Source: Streptomyces sp. WZ-12
Lineage (GTDB): Bacteria > Actinomycetota > Actinomycetes > Streptomycetales > Streptomycetaceae
Length of the DNA stretch: 64,000 nucleotides
Direction: 5' to 3'
Assembly (NCBI RefSeq): GCF_028898845.1
Contig: NZ_CP118574.1
Coordinates: 6,807,001-6,871,000, forward strand
Part shown: one piece after another, positions 16,601-25,819 of the stretch
How positions within the stretch are numbered: the stretch's first letter is position 1
Layout of the letters: every line of letters begins with the position of its first letter
The notes under the pieces: model-generated
Told to the model about the DNA's origin: nothing
The model's database searches: none
What the model saw: the letters and a program-made list of their open reading frames with translations, nothing else
Made by a program: the position numbers and the translations under genes

Positions 16601-17674
16601 TCAGGCGGGCAGCCGCTTCCCGCCCTCGGGTGTCGGCCCGGCGCTGCGCTCGTCGGCCGTGCGGTGCAGCGTCGCCAGGAGGACGGTGACCAGGGTGCCG
16701 CCCACCGCCCAGGCGGAGAGCACCAGCAGCGGCCCGGTCAGCGACTGGCCCCGGAAGTAGGTGATCGAGCGCGCCGCCCAGGTGCCGGCGCCCGGCGGCA
16801 GCGCGGGCCCGATCGCCCGCCAGAACGGCGGCAGCAGCGGATAGGGGTAGGCGCCGCCCGCGCTCGGGTTGCCGAAGACCACGATCACCAGGATCGCCAG
16901 GCCGATGCCGATGATGCCCAACAGCCCTTGGAAGGCAAGGGTGGTGGCGCCCACCGCGAAGACCACCAGCGCGCCCAGCCCCCACAGTCCGAAGAGGCTG
17001 CCGGACAGCGCGCCGAGGACCGGGCCGACCACGATCGCCCCGGCCAGCCCGGCGGCGATCGAGTACAGCGCCAGCGCGGCGAGCCGGATGACCGCCCGCG
17101 GCCCGTTGGCCGGGCGCGCCCCGGCGCTGATCGCCAGGATCGCGGCGCACAGGTAGCCGCCGACGCACCACCCCACCACCAGGTAGAAGGACGACAGGCT
17201 GCGACTGTCGCCGGCGCCGGTCGGGAGCACGTCCTCGGTGCGAACGGTCCGGTGCTGCTCCGCCTCGACCGCCGTCACGACCGCCTCGACCGCCTGGGAG
17301 AGCGCGGCGCCGCCACCGCTGGCGACCAGCAGCCGGTCGGTGGTGCCGCGCGGGTCGAAGAGCAGCGCGGCGTCGATCTCGCGGTCCGCGAGCTGGCGCC
17401 GGGCGACCGCCTCGGAGGCCGCCGGGCGCGGGTCCAGCGGTGCGCCCGGGAGCCGGTCCAGCTTGCTCACCAACTCCCCGCGGACCTGGGCCGGGGCGAC
17501 CACCGCCAGCGTCATCCGGTCCGGCTTCGGGTGGTGGAAGGCGCCGGTGTACGACGTGATGAAGGCGACCATCAGGCCCAGCACCCCGATCACCAGGAGC
17601 GCCGCCCGGGTCGTCACCGCGCTCTTCACCTCCCCGATGAAGGTGAGGCGGGTGCCGTCGTCGCTCGTGGCCAT
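16601..17674 (-). CDS. DUF3533 / YhgE-Pip-like integral membrane protein
   Basis: A 357-aa membrane protein. One transmembrane helix lies near residues 25-45. A roughly 120-residue extracytoplasmic region follows (MTLAVVAPAQVRGELVSKLD, IDAALLFDPRGTTDRLLVASGGG). The C-terminal half has about five more helices with the conserved PYPLLPPFWRAIGPALPPGAG block. This topology matches DUF3533 proteins, related to ABC-2-type permeases and the phage-infection protein family. No ATPase is adjacent, and function is unknown. GGAG lies before the ATG. It is divergent from dnaE2. Confidence 0.75.
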   Translation of the reverse strand: MATSDDGTRLTFIGEVKSAVTTRAALLVIGVLGLMVAFITSYTGAFHHPKPDRMTLAVVAPAQVRGELVSKLDRLPGAPLDPRPAASEAVARRQLADREIDAALLFDPRGTTDRLLVASGGGAALSQAVEAVVTAVEAEQHRTVRTEDVLPTGAGDSRSLSSFYLVVGWCVGGYLCAAILAISAGARPANGPRAVIRLAALALYSIAAGLAGAIVVGPVLGALSGSLFGLWGLGALVVFAVGATTLAFQGLLGIIGIGLAILVIVVFGNPSAGGAYPYPLLPPFWRAIGPALPPGAGTWAARSITYFRGQSLTGPLLVLSAWAVGGTLVTVLLATLHRTADERSAGPTPEGGKRLPA

Positions 17675-17776
17675 GCGCCGCTCCGTTCTGGGTTCGTAGC
17701 TGCTCGTAGCTGCTCCACGGGCTTTATATCCGTTTTGGTCGATATCTCCCGGTCGGTGGGCCCCCTGGGCGCGTGT

Positions 17777-17792
17777 TCGTACGAGTGTTCGA
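17777..17792 (+). promoter_or_regulatory. SOS (LexA) box upstream of dnaE2
   Basis: TCGTACGAGTGTTCGA matches the actinobacterial LexA consensus TCGAAC-N4-GTTCGA with a single mismatch. It lies 77 bp before the dnaE2 start and 102 bp before the divergent DUF3533 start. Confidence 0.75.
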
Positions 17793-17869
17793 GAAAGGCG
17801 TTATGGTGGAGGAAGTGAAACAAGGGACGCGAATACAGCCGGGGGGCGTATGAGGTGCAGGAGGTGCGG

Positions 17870-20800
17870 ATGCCCGGGTTCACGCATCTGCACACCGCTT
17901 CGGGCTTCTCGCTGCGCTACGGCGCCTCCCACCCGGAGCGGCTGGTCGAGCGCGCCGCCGAACGCGGCCTGGACGCCCTCGCGCTGACCGACCGGGACGG
18001 GCTCTTGGGTGCCGTCCGGTTCGCCAAGGCCGCCGCCGAGGCCGGCGTCCGCCCGCTGTTCGGCGCCGAACTCGCCGTCGCGGACGGGGAGTCGGCGCCC
18101 CGGCCCGCCGCCCGCCCCCGCACCCCGGTGCGGGGCGGCGCCTTCCTCGACGAGTCCGCCGCCCGCGCCGTCTTCCTGGCCCGGGGCGGCGCGGCCGGCT
18201 GGGCCGCGCTCTGCCGACTGGTCTCCGCCGCCCACGCCCACCGCGGCGAGCAGCCCGTCCTCCCGCGCGACGCCCTGGAATCCGCCACCGACGGGCTCAC
18301 CGTCCTGCTCGGCCCGGACTCCGACGTCGGCCGGGCGCTGGCCGCCGGCCGCCCGGACCGCGCCGCACGGCTCCTCGCCCCCTGGCGCGAGCGGTACGGC
18401 GACGCGCTGCGCCTGGAGGTCGTCGACCACGGGCGCACCGGCAGCGGCCCCGGTTCCCTGCGGCTGGCCGCCCGCACCCTCGGCCTCGCCGTCGACCAGG
18501 GCGTCCACGCCGTGTTGACCAACGCGGTCCGCTACGCCGACCCCGGTCAGGGCCCGGTCGCCGACGTCCTGGACTCCGCCCGCCGCCTGATGCCGGTGGA
18601 CCGCCGCCGCCCCGAGACCTGGGACAGCGGCGAACGCTGGCTCAAGGGCGCCGACGCGATGGGTCGCACCGCCGAGCGGATCGCTGAGGCGGCCGGCTTC
18701 CGGCGCGACCTCGCCCACCGGCTGCTCACCATGACCGAGGAGACCGCGGGGGAGTGCCGGGTGGACCCGCGGGCCGACATCGGGCTCGGCCGCATCCACT
18801 TCCCCGAACCCCACCTCGTCGGCGCGGAACACCGCACCGCCGCCCGGGTGTTGCGCTCCCGCTGCGCCGCCGCGATGGTGCTGCACGGTTACGACCGCGA
18901 CCGCGCCCACTGGACGCGGCTCCACGACGAGCTGCGCACCATCGAGCGGCTCGGCTACCCCTCGTACTTCCTGACGGTCGCCCAAGTCGTCGACGACGTA
19001 CGGGAGTTGGGTATCCGGGTCGCCGCCCGGGGCTCCGGCGCCGGGTCCCTGGTCAACCACCTGCTGGGCATCGCCCACGCCGACCCGGTCGCGCACGGGC
19101 TGCTGATGGAGCGCTTCCTGTCCGCGCGGCGCGCCGCGCTGCCGGACATCGACATCGACGTGGAGTCGGCCCGCCGGCTGGAGGTCTACCGCGCGATCTT
19201 CGACCGCTTCGGCGCCGAGCGGGTGGCGACCGTCTCGATGCCCGAGACCTACCGCGTCCGGCACGCGGTCCGCGACGTGGGCGCCGCCCTCGGCATGGAC
19301 CCGGCGCGGGTGGACCGCCTCGCCAAGGCGTTCCCGCACATCCGGGCCCGGGACGCCCGCGCCGCGCTGGCCGAACTGCCCGAGCTGCGCGGGGTGCGGG
19401 AGGGCGCCGACGAGCGGCTGTGGCAGCTCGTCGAGGCGCTGGACGCGCTGCCCCGCGGGATCGCCATGCACCCGTGCGGGGTGCTGCTCTCCGACGCCAC
19501 CCTGCTGGACCGCACCCCGGTCGTGCCCACCGCCGGCGACGGCTTCCCGATGTCCCAGTTCGACAAGGAGGACGTGGAGGACCTGGGGCTGCTCAAGCTG
19601 GACGTGCTGGGCGTGCGGATGCAGTCCGCGATGGCGCACGCGGTCGCCGAGCTCGGTCGGGCCACCGGGACCCGGCTCGACCTGGACGACCCGGCGCAGG
19701 TGCCGCCCGGCGACCCGGCCACCTACGACCTGATCCGTTCCACCGAGACCCTGGGCTGCTTCCAGATCGAGTCGCCCGGCCAGCGCGACCTGGTCGGCCG
19801 GCTCCAACCCGCCACCTTCCACGACCTGGTCGTCGACATCTCCCTCTTCCGCCCGGGGCCGGTCGCCGCCGACATGGTGCGGCCCTTCATCGAGGCCCGG
19901 CACGGCCGGCGGCCCGTCCGCTACCCGCACCGCGACCTGGAGGGACCGCTGCGCGAGACCTACGGGGTGGTGGTGTTCCACGAGCAGGTCATCGAGATCC
20001 TGCGGATCATGACCGGATGTCACCGGGACGAGGCGGACGAGCAGCGGCGCGCGCTGGCGGACCCGGAGGAGCAGGGGCGGGTGCGCGACTGGTTCGCCCG
20101 GCGGACCGCCGCCCGCGGCTACGCCCCCGACGTCATCGCGCACACCTGGGAGATCGTCGAGGCGTTCGGCGCGTACGGCTTCTGCAAGGCGCACGCCGTC
20201 GCGTTCGCCGTGCCCACCTACCAGTCCGCCTGGCTCAAGGCGCACCACCCGGCGGCCTTCTACGCCGGGCTGCTCACCCACGACCCCGGGATGTACCCCA
20301 AGCGGCTGCTGCTCGCGGACGCCCGGCGGCGCGGGGTGCCGGTGCTGCCGTTGGACGTGAACCGGTCCGCGGTCACCCATCGAATCGAACTGGTGTCCGA
20401 TGGTGGAGGTGCCCCGGACGTCTGGGGGCTGCGGCTGGCCCTCTCCGACGTGTACGGAATCAGCCAGGTCGAGGCCCGGCGGATCGCGGACGGTCAGCCC
20501 TACCGCTCGCTCCAGGACCTCTGGCAGCGGGCCCGGCCCGGCCGCCCGGTGGCCGAACGCCTCGCCCGGGTCGGCGCGTTGGACGCCTTCGGCGCCAACC
20601 GGCGGGACCTGCTGCTGTACGTCGCCGAACTGCACCACCACGGACGGACCGCCCCCGGCGGGCAGTTGACGCTCCACACCGACCAGGAGGCGGGGGAGGT
20701 CGAACCGGTCGAGCCGGCCGGGCTGCCCGACCTCACCGACGTGGAGCGGCTCAGCGCCGAGCTCGGCGTCCTGGGCATGGACGCCTCCCGCCATCTGATG

Positions 20801-21397
20801 GCCGACCACCGGGAGTTCCTCGCCGAACTGGGCGCGGTGCCGGCCCGGCTGCTGCGGGGTGCCCGGCACGGCGAGACGGTGCTGGTCGCCGGCGCCAAGG
20901 CGGCCACCCAGACGCCGCCGATCCGCTCCGGCCGCCGGGTCATCTTCACCACCCTCGACGACAGCACCGGCCTGGTCGACTGCGCCTTCTTCGACGACAG
21001 CCACGAGGCGTGCGCCCGCACCGTCTTCCACTCGTGGCTGCTGCTGGTGCGCGGAACGGTGCAGCGGCGCGGCCCGCGCAGCCTCAGCGTGGTCGGCAGC
21101 GCCGCCTGGAACCTCGCCGAGCTGGCCGAACTCCGCCGCACCGGCGGCCTGGAGGCGGTCACCGCCCACCTCGCCGCCACGCCGGAACCGGACCGCACGG
21201 CGCCCGCGACCGCCCCCGACGGCGCCCCGGCGGACGGGCCCTCCCGCGCGCCCGAACCCTCCGGCGCGGGCGCCGGCCGCACCCTCCGCCTGGAGACCGG
21301 CTACGAGCTGCACCCCTGGGCGGACCTCCAGCCGCCCGGCGAACGCGCCGCCACCGGCCGGAAGCTGTGGCACGCCAGCCCCGGGAGCGCCGGATGA
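17870..21397 (+). CDS. dnaE2: Error-prone DNA polymerase III alpha subunit DnaE2 (ImuC)
   Basis: A 1175-aa C-family polymerase for translesion synthesis. The N-terminal PHP domain starts FTHLHTASGFSLRYG. The palm carries PDIDIDVES (about residues 424-432) and KLDVLG (about 577), which supply the catalytic aspartates. The fingers region includes GCFQIESPGQRDL. An OB fold lies near 1020 (GRRVIFTTLDDSTGLVDCAFFD), and the conserved C-terminus is LWHASPGS. It is shorter than replicative DnaE1, as is usual for DnaE2. ATG 17870 is chosen because AGGAGG lies about 5 nt upstream. It is coupled to the imuB-like gene by ATGA and preceded by a LexA box, so DNA-damage induction is expected. Confidence 0.93.
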   Translation: MPGFTHLHTASGFSLRYGASHPERLVERAAERGLDALALTDRDGLLGAVRFAKAAAEAGVRPLFGAELAVADGESAPRPAARPRTPVRGGAFLDESAARAVFLARGGAAGWAALCRLVSAAHAHRGEQPVLPRDALESATDGLTVLLGPDSDVGRALAAGRPDRAARLLAPWRERYGDALRLEVVDHGRTGSGPGSLRLAARTLGLAVDQGVHAVLTNAVRYADPGQGPVADVLDSARRLMPVDRRRPETWDSGERWLKGADAMGRTAERIAEAAGFRRDLAHRLLTMTEETAGECRVDPRADIGLGRIHFPEPHLVGAEHRTAARVLRSRCAAAMVLHGYDRDRAHWTRLHDELRTIERLGYPSYFLTVAQVVDDVRELGIRVAARGSGAGSLVNHLLGIAHADPVAHGLLMERFLSARRAALPDIDIDVESARRLEVYRAIFDRFGAERVATVSMPETYRVRHAVRDVGAALGMDPARVDRLAKAFPHIRARDARAALAELPELRGVREGADERLWQLVEALDALPRGIAMHPCGVLLSDATLLDRTPVVPTAGDGFPMSQFDKEDVEDLGLLKLDVLGVRMQSAMAHAVAELGRATGTRLDLDDPAQVPPGDPATYDLIRSTETLGCFQIESPGQRDLVGRLQPATFHDLVVDISLFRPGPVAADMVRPFIEARHGRRPVRYPHRDLEGPLRETYGVVVFHEQVIEILRIMTGCHRDEADEQRRALADPEEQGRVRDWFARRTAARGYAPDVIAHTWEIVEAFGAYGFCKAHAVAFAVPTYQSAWLKAHHPAAFYAGLLTHDPGMYPKRLLLADARRRGVPVLPLDVNRSAVTHRIELVSDGGGAPDVWGLRLALSDVYGISQVEARRIADGQPYRSLQDLWQRARPGRPVAERLARVGALDAFGANRRDLLLYVAELHHHGRTAPGGQLTLHTDQEAGEVEPVEPAGLPDLTDVERLSAELGVLGMDASRHLMADHREFLAELGAVPARLLRGARHGETVLVAGAKAATQTPPIRSGRRVIFTTLDDSTGLVDCAFFDDSHEACARTVFHSWLLLVRGTVQRRGPRSLSVVGSAAWNLAELAELRRTGGLEAVTAHLAATPEPDRTAPATAPDGAPADGPSRAPEPSGAGAGRTLRLETGYELHPWADLQPPGERAATGRKLWHASPGSAG

Positions 21398-22434
21398 GCC
21401 GCCCCGGTGCAGGCACGCTGTACCTCCGCTTCCGGACCGCCGCCGGCGAGCCCGTCGACGCCCGGCAGTACGAGCAACTGCTCGGACTGCTGGGGCAGTT
21501 CACCCCCGTCATCCAGGCGCTGCCACCGGACGCCGCGCTCGCCGACGTCCGCGGCGCCCTGCGCTACTTCGACCGGGACGCGGCCGGCGTCGCCGCGCTG
21601 ATCCGGCTGCGCGCGCTGGCCTGGCACGGCGTGCGGTGCACCATCGGCGTCGGCGGCACCCCGCAACTGGCCCGGCTGGCAGCCCAGGACGCCCCGCCCG
21701 GCGGGATCCGCGCGGTGCCCGCCGACCCCCGGGCCGTCGCCGCCTTCCTCGATCGCCGGCCGGCCTCCGCGCTGTACGGCGTCGGGCCCGCGGCCGCCCG
21801 CGCGCTGTCCGCCTACGGGCTCGACAGCGTCGGCAAGATCGCCGCCGCGCCGCCCGCCACCCTCCAGCGAATCCTGGGCGCCCGGGCCGGCCGGGCGGTC
21901 CTGGAGCGCGCCCGCGGCATCGACCCCACCCCCGTCACGCCCAACGCGGCCGCCCGCTCGCTCGCCGCCGAACACCGCTTCGCCCACGACGAGTTGGACC
22001 CGGACCGGCGCCGCCGGGCGCTGCTCTCGCTCGCCGACGAACTCGGCGCCCGGCTGCGGGCCTCCGGGCAGGCGGCCCGCGCGCTCACCCTCACCGTCCG
22101 CTACGCCGACCGCTCCACCACGACCCGCACCCGGCGCCTGGACGCGCCGACCGCGCACGGCCCCGCACTGACCGCCGCGGCCTACGCACTGCACGCCGCG
22201 CTCGGCCTCCAGCGGGCCCGGGTGCGCGCGCTGGCCCTGCGCACCGAGGACCTGTGCCGCGCCGAACGCGCCGCCCGCCAGCTCACCTTCGACGCTGCCG
22301 ACGACAGGGCCCACCGCATCGAGGCGGCCGTCGACCGGGCCCGGGCCCGCTTCGGCACCACCGCGGTGCGCCCCGCGGCCGCCCTCGGACCCTCCCCGGG
22401 GCCGGCCCGGCCGCCCCACCGCGCTCAGCCGTAG
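21394..22434 (+). CDS. imuB: ImuB-like, catalytically degenerate Y-family polymerase protein
   Basis: A 346-aa Y-family fold. The helix-hairpin-helix stretch LYGVGPAAARALSAYGLDSVGKIAAAP (about 127-153) and the little-finger region (about 190-320) are recognisable. The palm motif that is LDMDSFF in active DinB reads LYLRFRT here, and the SIDE motif is replaced by DVRGALRYF, so the metal-binding carboxylates appear absent. ImuB proteins are likewise inactive adaptors between DnaE2 and the beta clamp; QLTF near the C-terminus may be the clamp-binding motif. The gene overlaps dnaE2 (ATGA) and its 3' end overlaps the convergent PPOX gene by 10 bp. No imuA homolog is adjacent. Confidence 0.7.
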   Translation: MSRPGAGTLYLRFRTAAGEPVDARQYEQLLGLLGQFTPVIQALPPDAALADVRGALRYFDRDAAGVAALIRLRALAWHGVRCTIGVGGTPQLARLAAQDAPPGGIRAVPADPRAVAAFLDRRPASALYGVGPAAARALSAYGLDSVGKIAAAPPATLQRILGARAGRAVLERARGIDPTPVTPNAAARSLAAEHRFAHDELDPDRRRRALLSLADELGARLRASGQAARALTLTVRYADRSTTTRTRRLDAPTAHGPALTAAAYALHAALGLQRARVRALALRTEDLCRAERAARQLTFDAADDRAHRIEAAVDRARARFGTTAVRPAAALGPSPGPARPPHRAQP

Positions 22435-23135
22435 AGCCGCTCCGCGTACCGCGGGCCGTAGTGCTCCTCCAGCGCCGCCAGCGGCACGTCCTGGGCCTCA
22501 AGCTCCTTGGTTATCTTGGCCCTTGAGGGCACCGCCTCCGGCCGCCAGCTCTCCGGCTTCCACAGCTCCGAGCGGAGCAGCGCCTTGGGGCAGTGCGAGA
22601 AGACCTCCTCGATCTCGACCAGCAGCGCCAGCCGTGGGCGGTGCCCCTTCACGACCAGCTCGTCGAAGAACGGGGCATCGCGCAGCAGCCGGGCCCGGCC
22701 GTTGATCCGCAGGGTGTCGCCCCGCCCTGGCAGCACGTAGAGCAGCCCGACGCGCGGATTGACCAGGACGTTCCGGAAGCCGTCCACGCGCTTGTTGCCG
22801 GGGCGGTCCGGGATGACCAGGGTGGTGTCGTCCAGGACGTGGGTGAAGCCGGCCGGGTCGCCCTTGGGCGAGACGTCGCAGTTGCCGGCCGCGTCCGCGG
22901 TGGCTATCAGGCAGAACGGCGACTGCGCCAACCACTGCCGGTCGAGCGCGTGCAGCCGGTCGCGGGTCTTGTGCGCGGCGTGGTGGCTGGGCTCGCCGAC
23001 CAGCGCCCGCAGCTCCGCCTCCGAGGAGACCTCCTCGATCCCCGTCAGGACGTCCGGCGCGGGCGCCGGCTCCACCGGAGCCTCGCGCCCCCGACCGCCC
23101 GCCGTTTCCGTCGGTCCGTCCACCGTCGCGTCCAT
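22425..23135 (-). CDS. FMN-dependent pyridoxamine 5'-phosphate oxidase-family protein
   Basis: A 236-aa flavoprotein of the MSMEG_1061-like PPOX family. The split-barrel core reads SPFCLIATADAAGNCDVSPKGDPAGFTHVLDDTTLVIPDRPGNKRVDGFRNVLVNPRVGLLY. The domain also has RINGRARLL and the C-terminal CPKALLRSELWKPESW. Substrate and partner are unknown; related proteins bind FMN or F420. The first 50 residues are disordered and Pro/Glu-rich. ATG 23133-23135 follows GGGGAGA; the frame is open farther upstream but has no better start. Confidence 0.88.
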   Translation of the reverse strand: MDATVDGPTETAGGRGREAPVEPAPAPDVLTGIEEVSSEAELRALVGEPSHHAAHKTRDRLHALDRQWLAQSPFCLIATADAAGNCDVSPKGDPAGFTHVLDDTTLVIPDRPGNKRVDGFRNVLVNPRVGLLYVLPGRGDTLRINGRARLLRDAPFFDELVVKGHRPRLALLVEIEEVFSHCPKALLRSELWKPESWRPEAVPSRAKITKELEAQDVPLAALEEHYGPRYAERLYG

Positions 23136-23479
23136 GGTGTCTCCCCTCGTTCTTCGCCCGGACGCCCTGGTCGATCGGGTCTCCGATGCGTTTTCGACCC
23201 TACGCGACGCCACTGACAGCCCGGCCCGGCCGGCGGCGTCCGGACCGGGGCCGGCCCGCCGGACCGACCGTCATCTCCCCGGCACGCAACCGGCGTTGCG
23301 CACCCGGCCGTGCGGTGCGGATCGGGTGCGCGTTCCTTCACCGTCACGCCACTGGTACGTCGCGCTTACCCGCCCGTAACTTACTGTGCAGTCACCCCCA
23401 TTGGTCCTTGCGATCCGGATCGCAGGTGAACGGCTCACGAGCTCTTCGCCAGTCCCCCTCACCCCGCAAGGAGCACCGC

Positions 23480-24385
23480 ATGAAACAGCGTTGGTCGAGA
23501 CTGCGCGCCGTCCTCCCGGTCGTCGCCCTCGCCATGGGTCTCACCGCGGCGACCCCCGCCGCCGCTGCCCGCCCGTCGCCCGCCGCCGCCCCGGCAGGAG
23601 ACGCCTCGCGCCGCCCCCTTCAAACCACCAGCGGCTGGAACGACTTCTCCTGCAAGCCCTCCGCCGCCCACCCCCGGCCCGTCGTCCTGGTCCACGGAAC
23701 CTTCGGCAACTCCGTCGACAACTGGCTCGGCCTCGCACCCTACTTGGTGGCCCGCGGCTACTGCGTCTTCTCCCTGGATTATGGCCAACTGCCCGGCGTC
23801 CCGCTCTTCTACGGGCTCGGCCCCGTGGACGCCTCGGCGCAGCAACTCGCCAGCTACGTCGACCGGGTGCGCTCCGCGACCGGCGCGGACAAGGTGGACC
23901 TGGTTGGGCACTCCCAGGGCGGCATGATGCCGCGGGTCTACCTGAAGTTCCACGGCGGCGCGGACAAGGTGCACACGCTGGTCGGGCTGTCCCCCGACAA
24001 CCACGGCACCACCCTCGACGGGCTGACCAACCTGCTCGACCTCTTCCCCGGTGCCAAGAAGTACCTCGACACGTTCACCCCGGGGCTGACCGACCAGGCC
24101 GTCGGGTCCGCGATCCTGGGCCGCCTCAACGCCGGCGGCGACACCCTCCCCGGCATCCACTACACCGTCATCGCCACCCGGTACGACGAGGTCGTCACGC
24201 CCTACGCCTCGGGCTACCTGAGCGGCCCGGACGTCCACAACGTCCTGCTCCAGGACCTGTGTCCGGTCGACCTCTCCGACCACGTGGCCATCGGGACCGT
24301 CGACCGGATCGCCTTCCACGAGACGGCCAACGCGCTCGACCCGGCGCACGCCACCCCGACCACCTGCGCCTCCGCCGCCAGTTGA
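23480..24385 (+). CDS. Secreted alpha/beta-hydrolase lipase
   Basis: A 301-aa secreted lipase. The signal peptide ends near PAAAARPS. The oxyanion-hole strand is VVLVHGTFGNSVDNW. The nucleophile elbow is VGHSQGGMM (Ser about 145). The acid and His of the triad are probably Asp in TRYDEVVTPY and His in SDHVAIGTV. Cysteines in NDFSCKPS, GYCVF, QDLCPVDL and TTCASA fit stabilising disulfides. It resembles Streptomyces class-2 triacylglycerol lipases of about 260-300 residues. AAGGAG precedes the ATG. No chaperone gene is nearby. Confidence 0.88.
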   Translation: MKQRWSRLRAVLPVVALAMGLTAATPAAAARPSPAAAPAGDASRRPLQTTSGWNDFSCKPSAAHPRPVVLVHGTFGNSVDNWLGLAPYLVARGYCVFSLDYGQLPGVPLFYGLGPVDASAQQLASYVDRVRSATGADKVDLVGHSQGGMMPRVYLKFHGGADKVHTLVGLSPDNHGTTLDGLTNLLDLFPGAKKYLDTFTPGLTDQAVGSAILGRLNAGGDTLPGIHYTVIATRYDEVVTPYASGYLSGPDVHNVLLQDLCPVDLSDHVAIGTVDRIAFHETANALDPAHATPTTCASAAS

Positions 24386-24391
24386 GCGGTG

Positions 24392-24420
24392 CCCGGCCCG
24401 CGGTCGGCGCGCGGGCCGGG
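24392..24420. terminator. Terminator between lipase and permease genes
   Basis: CCCGGCCCGCG (24392-24402) pairs with CGCGGGCCGGG (24410-24420): a perfect 11-bp stem with a 7-nt loop, 6 nt after the lipase stop and before the convergent permease stop. Confidence 0.7.
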
Positions 24421-24446
24421 GCCGGGGCCGGGTCGCCCGCGGCGGT

Positions 24447-25739
24447 TCAGCGGGCGGCCCGACCCGTCCGACGCAGCGTCAGGAATCCGTAGGAAGCGGC
24501 CGCCAGCGCCACCGGGATCAGCAGCAGCCACCCGGAGAAGGCGAGCACCCCCACGGTCAGCAGCGAACTGGCCAGCCCGCCGAACCACAGCGGGGTGCGC
24601 CGCGGCAGCAGCACCAGCGCGGCGATCAGCCCCGCCAGGGTCACCGCGGCCAGGCAGGTGGCGGTGGCCCGCATCAGCAGGTCCAGGTCGGCCGCGCCGA
24701 CCGCGGCCGGCACCGCCAGCGCCGCCGCCGCCACACCCAGCACCGCCAGGGACCGGCGCGGCACCTCGCCGGGCTCGCCGCCCTCGGCCAGCCAGCGCGG
24801 CGCCGCGCCGTCCCGGCCGAGCGCCGCACCGAGCCGGGAGGCCCCGGCCAGGTAGGAGTTGACCGCCCCGAAGGTGAGGAACACCGCCGCCGCGGCGGCC
24901 ACCGGACGGGCGGCGGTGCCCACGCTCTGTGCGAGCAGCGCGGTCAGCGGGGTGTCGGTCCTGGCGGCGGCCGGGCCCAACGCCCCGATGGTGGTGACCG
25001 CGAGACCCAGGTAGAGCACGGTGATCACGACGAGCGTGCGGCGGGTCACCCGCGGCAGGTCGCGCGCCGGGTCGGCGAACTCGCCGGAGAGGTGGCTGGC
25101 CGCCTCCCACCCGGCGAACGCGAAGAACAGCACCGCCGCCGCCGACCCCACCGACGTCCAACCGCCGGGCAGGAACGGCGTGAAGTGGTCCGCGGACACC
25201 CGCGGCGCGGCGGCCACCACCGCGCACAGCAGCACCGCCGCCAGCAGCCCGCCGAGCAGCAACTGCACCCGGCCCGACATCCGCAGCCCGACCGCGTTGG
25301 AGGCCAGCGACCCGGCCAGCACCACCGCGCCGACCGCGGCCGCCCCGCCCTGGCCCCAACCGGCCGCGTCGGCCACGTACGTGCCGCCGATCCAGGCGGC
25401 CGAGACCACCCCGAGCGGCACCGCCCCGTAGAACCACCAGCCGACCGCCGCCGCGGCCCGCGGCCCGATCGCCCGGTGCACGAAGGTGGCGACGCCCCCG
25501 CCGTCGGGGTGCTTCGCGCCCAGCGCCGCGAACGACGCGGCCACCGGGACGCACATGGCCAGCAGGACGACCCAGGCCAGCAGGGAGGCGGGGCCGGCCG
25601 CGGCGGCGGCCAGCGACGGCAGGGTCAGCACGCCGGGACCCAGGACGGCGCCGGCGCACAGCGCGGTGCCACTGCCGATCCCCAGGCGCCGTACATCCGG
25701 CCGTGCAGAAGGGGCGAGCGATGTTTCTTGTACGGTCAC
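24447..25739 (-). CDS. APC-superfamily amino-acid permease
   Basis: A 430-aa transporter with about 12 hydrophobic helices. APC marks are GTALCAGAVLGPGVLTLPSLAA in helix 1 and FFAFAGWEAASHLSGEFADPARDLPR, the helix 6-7 region. The C-terminus is short and basic. The start is GTG 25737-25739. It is divergent from an Lrp/AsnC regulator at 25820 with about 80 bp between starts. This arrangement usually means the regulator controls the permease in response to an amino acid; the substrate is not known. It most resembles YjeH-like exporters by length and motif. Confidence 0.87.
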   Translation of the reverse strand: MTVQETSLAPSARPDVRRLGIGSGTALCAGAVLGPGVLTLPSLAAAAAGPASLLAWVVLLAMCVPVAASFAALGAKHPDGGGVATFVHRAIGPRAAAAVGWWFYGAVPLGVVSAAWIGGTYVADAAGWGQGGAAAVGAVVLAGSLASNAVGLRMSGRVQLLLGGLLAAVLLCAVVAAAPRVSADHFTPFLPGGWTSVGSAAAVLFFAFAGWEAASHLSGEFADPARDLPRVTRRTLVVITVLYLGLAVTTIGALGPAAARTDTPLTALLAQSVGTAARPVAAAAAVFLTFGAVNSYLAGASRLGAALGRDGAAPRWLAEGGEPGEVPRRSLAVLGVAAAALAVPAAVGAADLDLLMRATATCLAAVTLAGLIAALVLLPRRTPLWFGGLASSLLTVGVLAFSGWLLLIPVALAAASYGFLTLRRTGRAAR

Positions 25740-25819
25740 GGCCGCAAACGCTAATAGGAACGTTGATCAAATGGCGGTGTCTCCGAACAACATTCGGCGT
25801 GTGCCGGCACCATGGGGGC

